A stretch of DNA of 64,000 nt, taken from positions 18,497 to 82,496 of the forward strand of contig PKUO01000052.1 in NCBI GenBank assembly GCA_002869585.1, read 5' to 3'. Within the stretch, counting starts at the first letter, position 1, and each line of letters opens with the position of its first letter. The notes beneath the pieces were generated by a model. That model was not told the DNA's origin, did no database searches, and was given only the letters and a program-made list of their open reading frames with translations. Source of the stretch: Sedimenticola sp. GTDB lineage: Bacteria > Pseudomonadota > Gammaproteobacteria > Chromatiales > Chromatiaceae. Made by a program: the position numbers and the translations under genes. Of the stretch, positions 63,100-64,000 are shown piece by piece.

Positions 63100-64000
63100 A
63101 TGCACCACGGCGATCCACAACAACCGAAATGGCGCTCCTTCGCGGCACCAAAGTTCTGGCCCACCTGGGCAGGACTGGCGGTTCTGCGACTGCTGCACCA
63201 ACTGCCGTTTCACTGGCAACTGGGCATTGGGCGACAACTGGGCAGGCTGGCGCGGCGCTTTCTCGGCAGGCGGGTACACATCGCCCGAACCAATATCAAT
63301 CTCTGTTTTCCGCAACTGTCACCGGAGCAACGCAGCGAACTGCTCGATCAGCACTTCGAAGCGATCGGCATGGGACTGTTCGAATCCGCCATGGGCTGGT
63401 GGGGTAGCAACGCCCGCATCACCGCCCTTGGTGAAGTCACCGGCATCGAGCACCTGGTGGCCGCTACCGAGCGCAAACAGGGGGTTATCCTGCTGACCGG
63501 ACATTTCAGCACCATGGAACTGGCCGGCGCCATGCTAAGCGCCAGACACCCGATGAGCGCCATGTACCGGCCGATGAAAAACCCGCTAATGGACCAGGTA
63601 GTGCTGGCCGCGCGGCGCACAAAATTGAAGTCGATCTTTCCACGGGATGACATCCCCTCGATGGTAAAAGGACTGAAACAGGGCGAGATCATCTGGTATG
63701 GCTTTGACCAGAACTATGGCAAGAAACACTCGCTGTTCACCCCTTTCTTCAAGATACCCGCGGCCACCATAACCACCACCTCACGCTTTGCCAGAATGGG
63801 CAAGGCCATCGTCATACCCTATTTTCCGGTTCGAAAGAAAGATGGCCGATATCGAATCACCATCCACCCGCCACTGGATGGCTTTCCGTCGACAAGCCTG
63901 GATGAAGACAACATACGCCTGAACCATATGCTGGAACAGGCCATACTGCAGGCACCGGAGCAGTATTTCTGGATCCATCGCCGTTTTAAAACCCGCCCTG
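63100..64000 (+). CDS. lipid A late acyltransferase, LpxL/HtrB family (3' partial)
   Basis: Open from ATG 63100 to the end of the window (300 codons visible) without a stop. It has an N-terminal hydrophobic stretch, the block RVHIARTNINLCFPQLSPEQRSELL in pieces, and the active-site motif HFSTME with the full H-x4-E, plus MYRPMKNPLMD and YGKKHSLFTPFF. The last visible residues, WIHRRFKTRP, are the usual near-terminal block of LpxL, so only a few codons are missing. It would acylate KDO2-lipid IVA. It shares an operon with msbA. Confidence 0.92.
   Translation, partial: MHHGDPQQPKWRSFAAPKFWPTWAGLAVLRLLHQLPFHWQLGIGRQLGRLARRFLGRRVHIARTNINLCFPQLSPEQRSELLDQHFEAIGMGLFESAMGWWGSNARITALGEVTGIEHLVAATERKQGVILLTGHFSTMELAGAMLSARHPMSAMYRPMKNPLMDQVVLAARRTKLKSIFPRDDIPSMVKGLKQGEIIWYGFDQNYGKKHSLFTPFFKIPAATITTTSRFARMGKAIVIPYFPVRKKDGRYRITIHPPLDGFPSTSLDEDNIRLNHMLEQAILQAPEQYFWIHRRFKTRP

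Overview
The window is chromosomal DNA of a Gram-negative bacterium, most probably a gammaproteobacterium. It carries KDO transferase (WaaA), MsbA, an LpxL-type acyltransferase, a complete run of type II secretion genes, Kef-type antiport and DeaD. Gene style and the mix of families would fit the sulfur-oxidising Chromatiales/Sedimenticola/Thiodiazotropha neighbourhood, but that placement is inference. No rRNA, tRNA, CRISPR array, transposase or prophage was seen. Both ends cut a gene.

Region by region. (1) 1-5040: an exported DUF1800/DUF1501 pair, then dGTPase and an SDR on the minus strand. (2) 5199-15807: a double-length UvrA paralogue with four ABC modules, DeaD helicase, a small exported protein, a VOC protein, cysteine synthase, a HAD phosphatase and a J-domain protein. 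(3) 15922-21199: a TlpA-type thioredoxin fused to a hydrolase-like domain, a DUF2157 membrane protein that lacks a normal start codon, its usual partner the GDYXXLXY protein, and a Kef-type K+/H+ antiporter. (4) 21259-23297: thiC under a TPP riboswitch with a promoter; the thiC frame has an amber codon 17 codons after the apparent real start. (5) 23577-35419: a PCMT-family methyltransferase, WaaA, and a minus-strand surface-polysaccharide cluster (ABC exporter Wzm/Wzt, an LpxL-like protein, methyltransferases, two large glycosyltransferase fusions, DUF3144, and a PpiC-type prolyl isomerase). (6) 35465-39633: a 590-residue exported protein with its own terminator and a long AT-rich leader, a lipoprotein and an OafA-type acyltransferase. 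(7) 39787-42813: three AT-rich sulfotransferase genes, likely acquired. (8) 42866-55628: an S8 protease and an 11-gene type II secretion operon in the order E-F-G-H-I-J-K-L-M-C/N-D. (9) 55881-64000: a glycosyltransferase, then WbpM-, WbpL- and WbpA-like genes for making and priming an amino-sugar surface glycan, then msbA and a late lipid A acyltransferase.

Taken together, more than half of the window builds or exports the cell envelope. WaaA, MsbA and LpxL serve lipid A/core. WbpA, WbpM and WbpL supply and prime amino-sugar units. The Wzm/Wzt cluster with its glycosyltransferases extends and exports a glycan. OafA and the sulfotransferases could decorate it. The type II system would secrete folded proteins such as the neighbouring protease. 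The most unusual items are the fused double UvrA, the amber codon in thiC, the start-less DUF2157 gene, the sulfotransferase trio with a shared accessory domain, and an LpxL-like protein without the usual catalytic acid.
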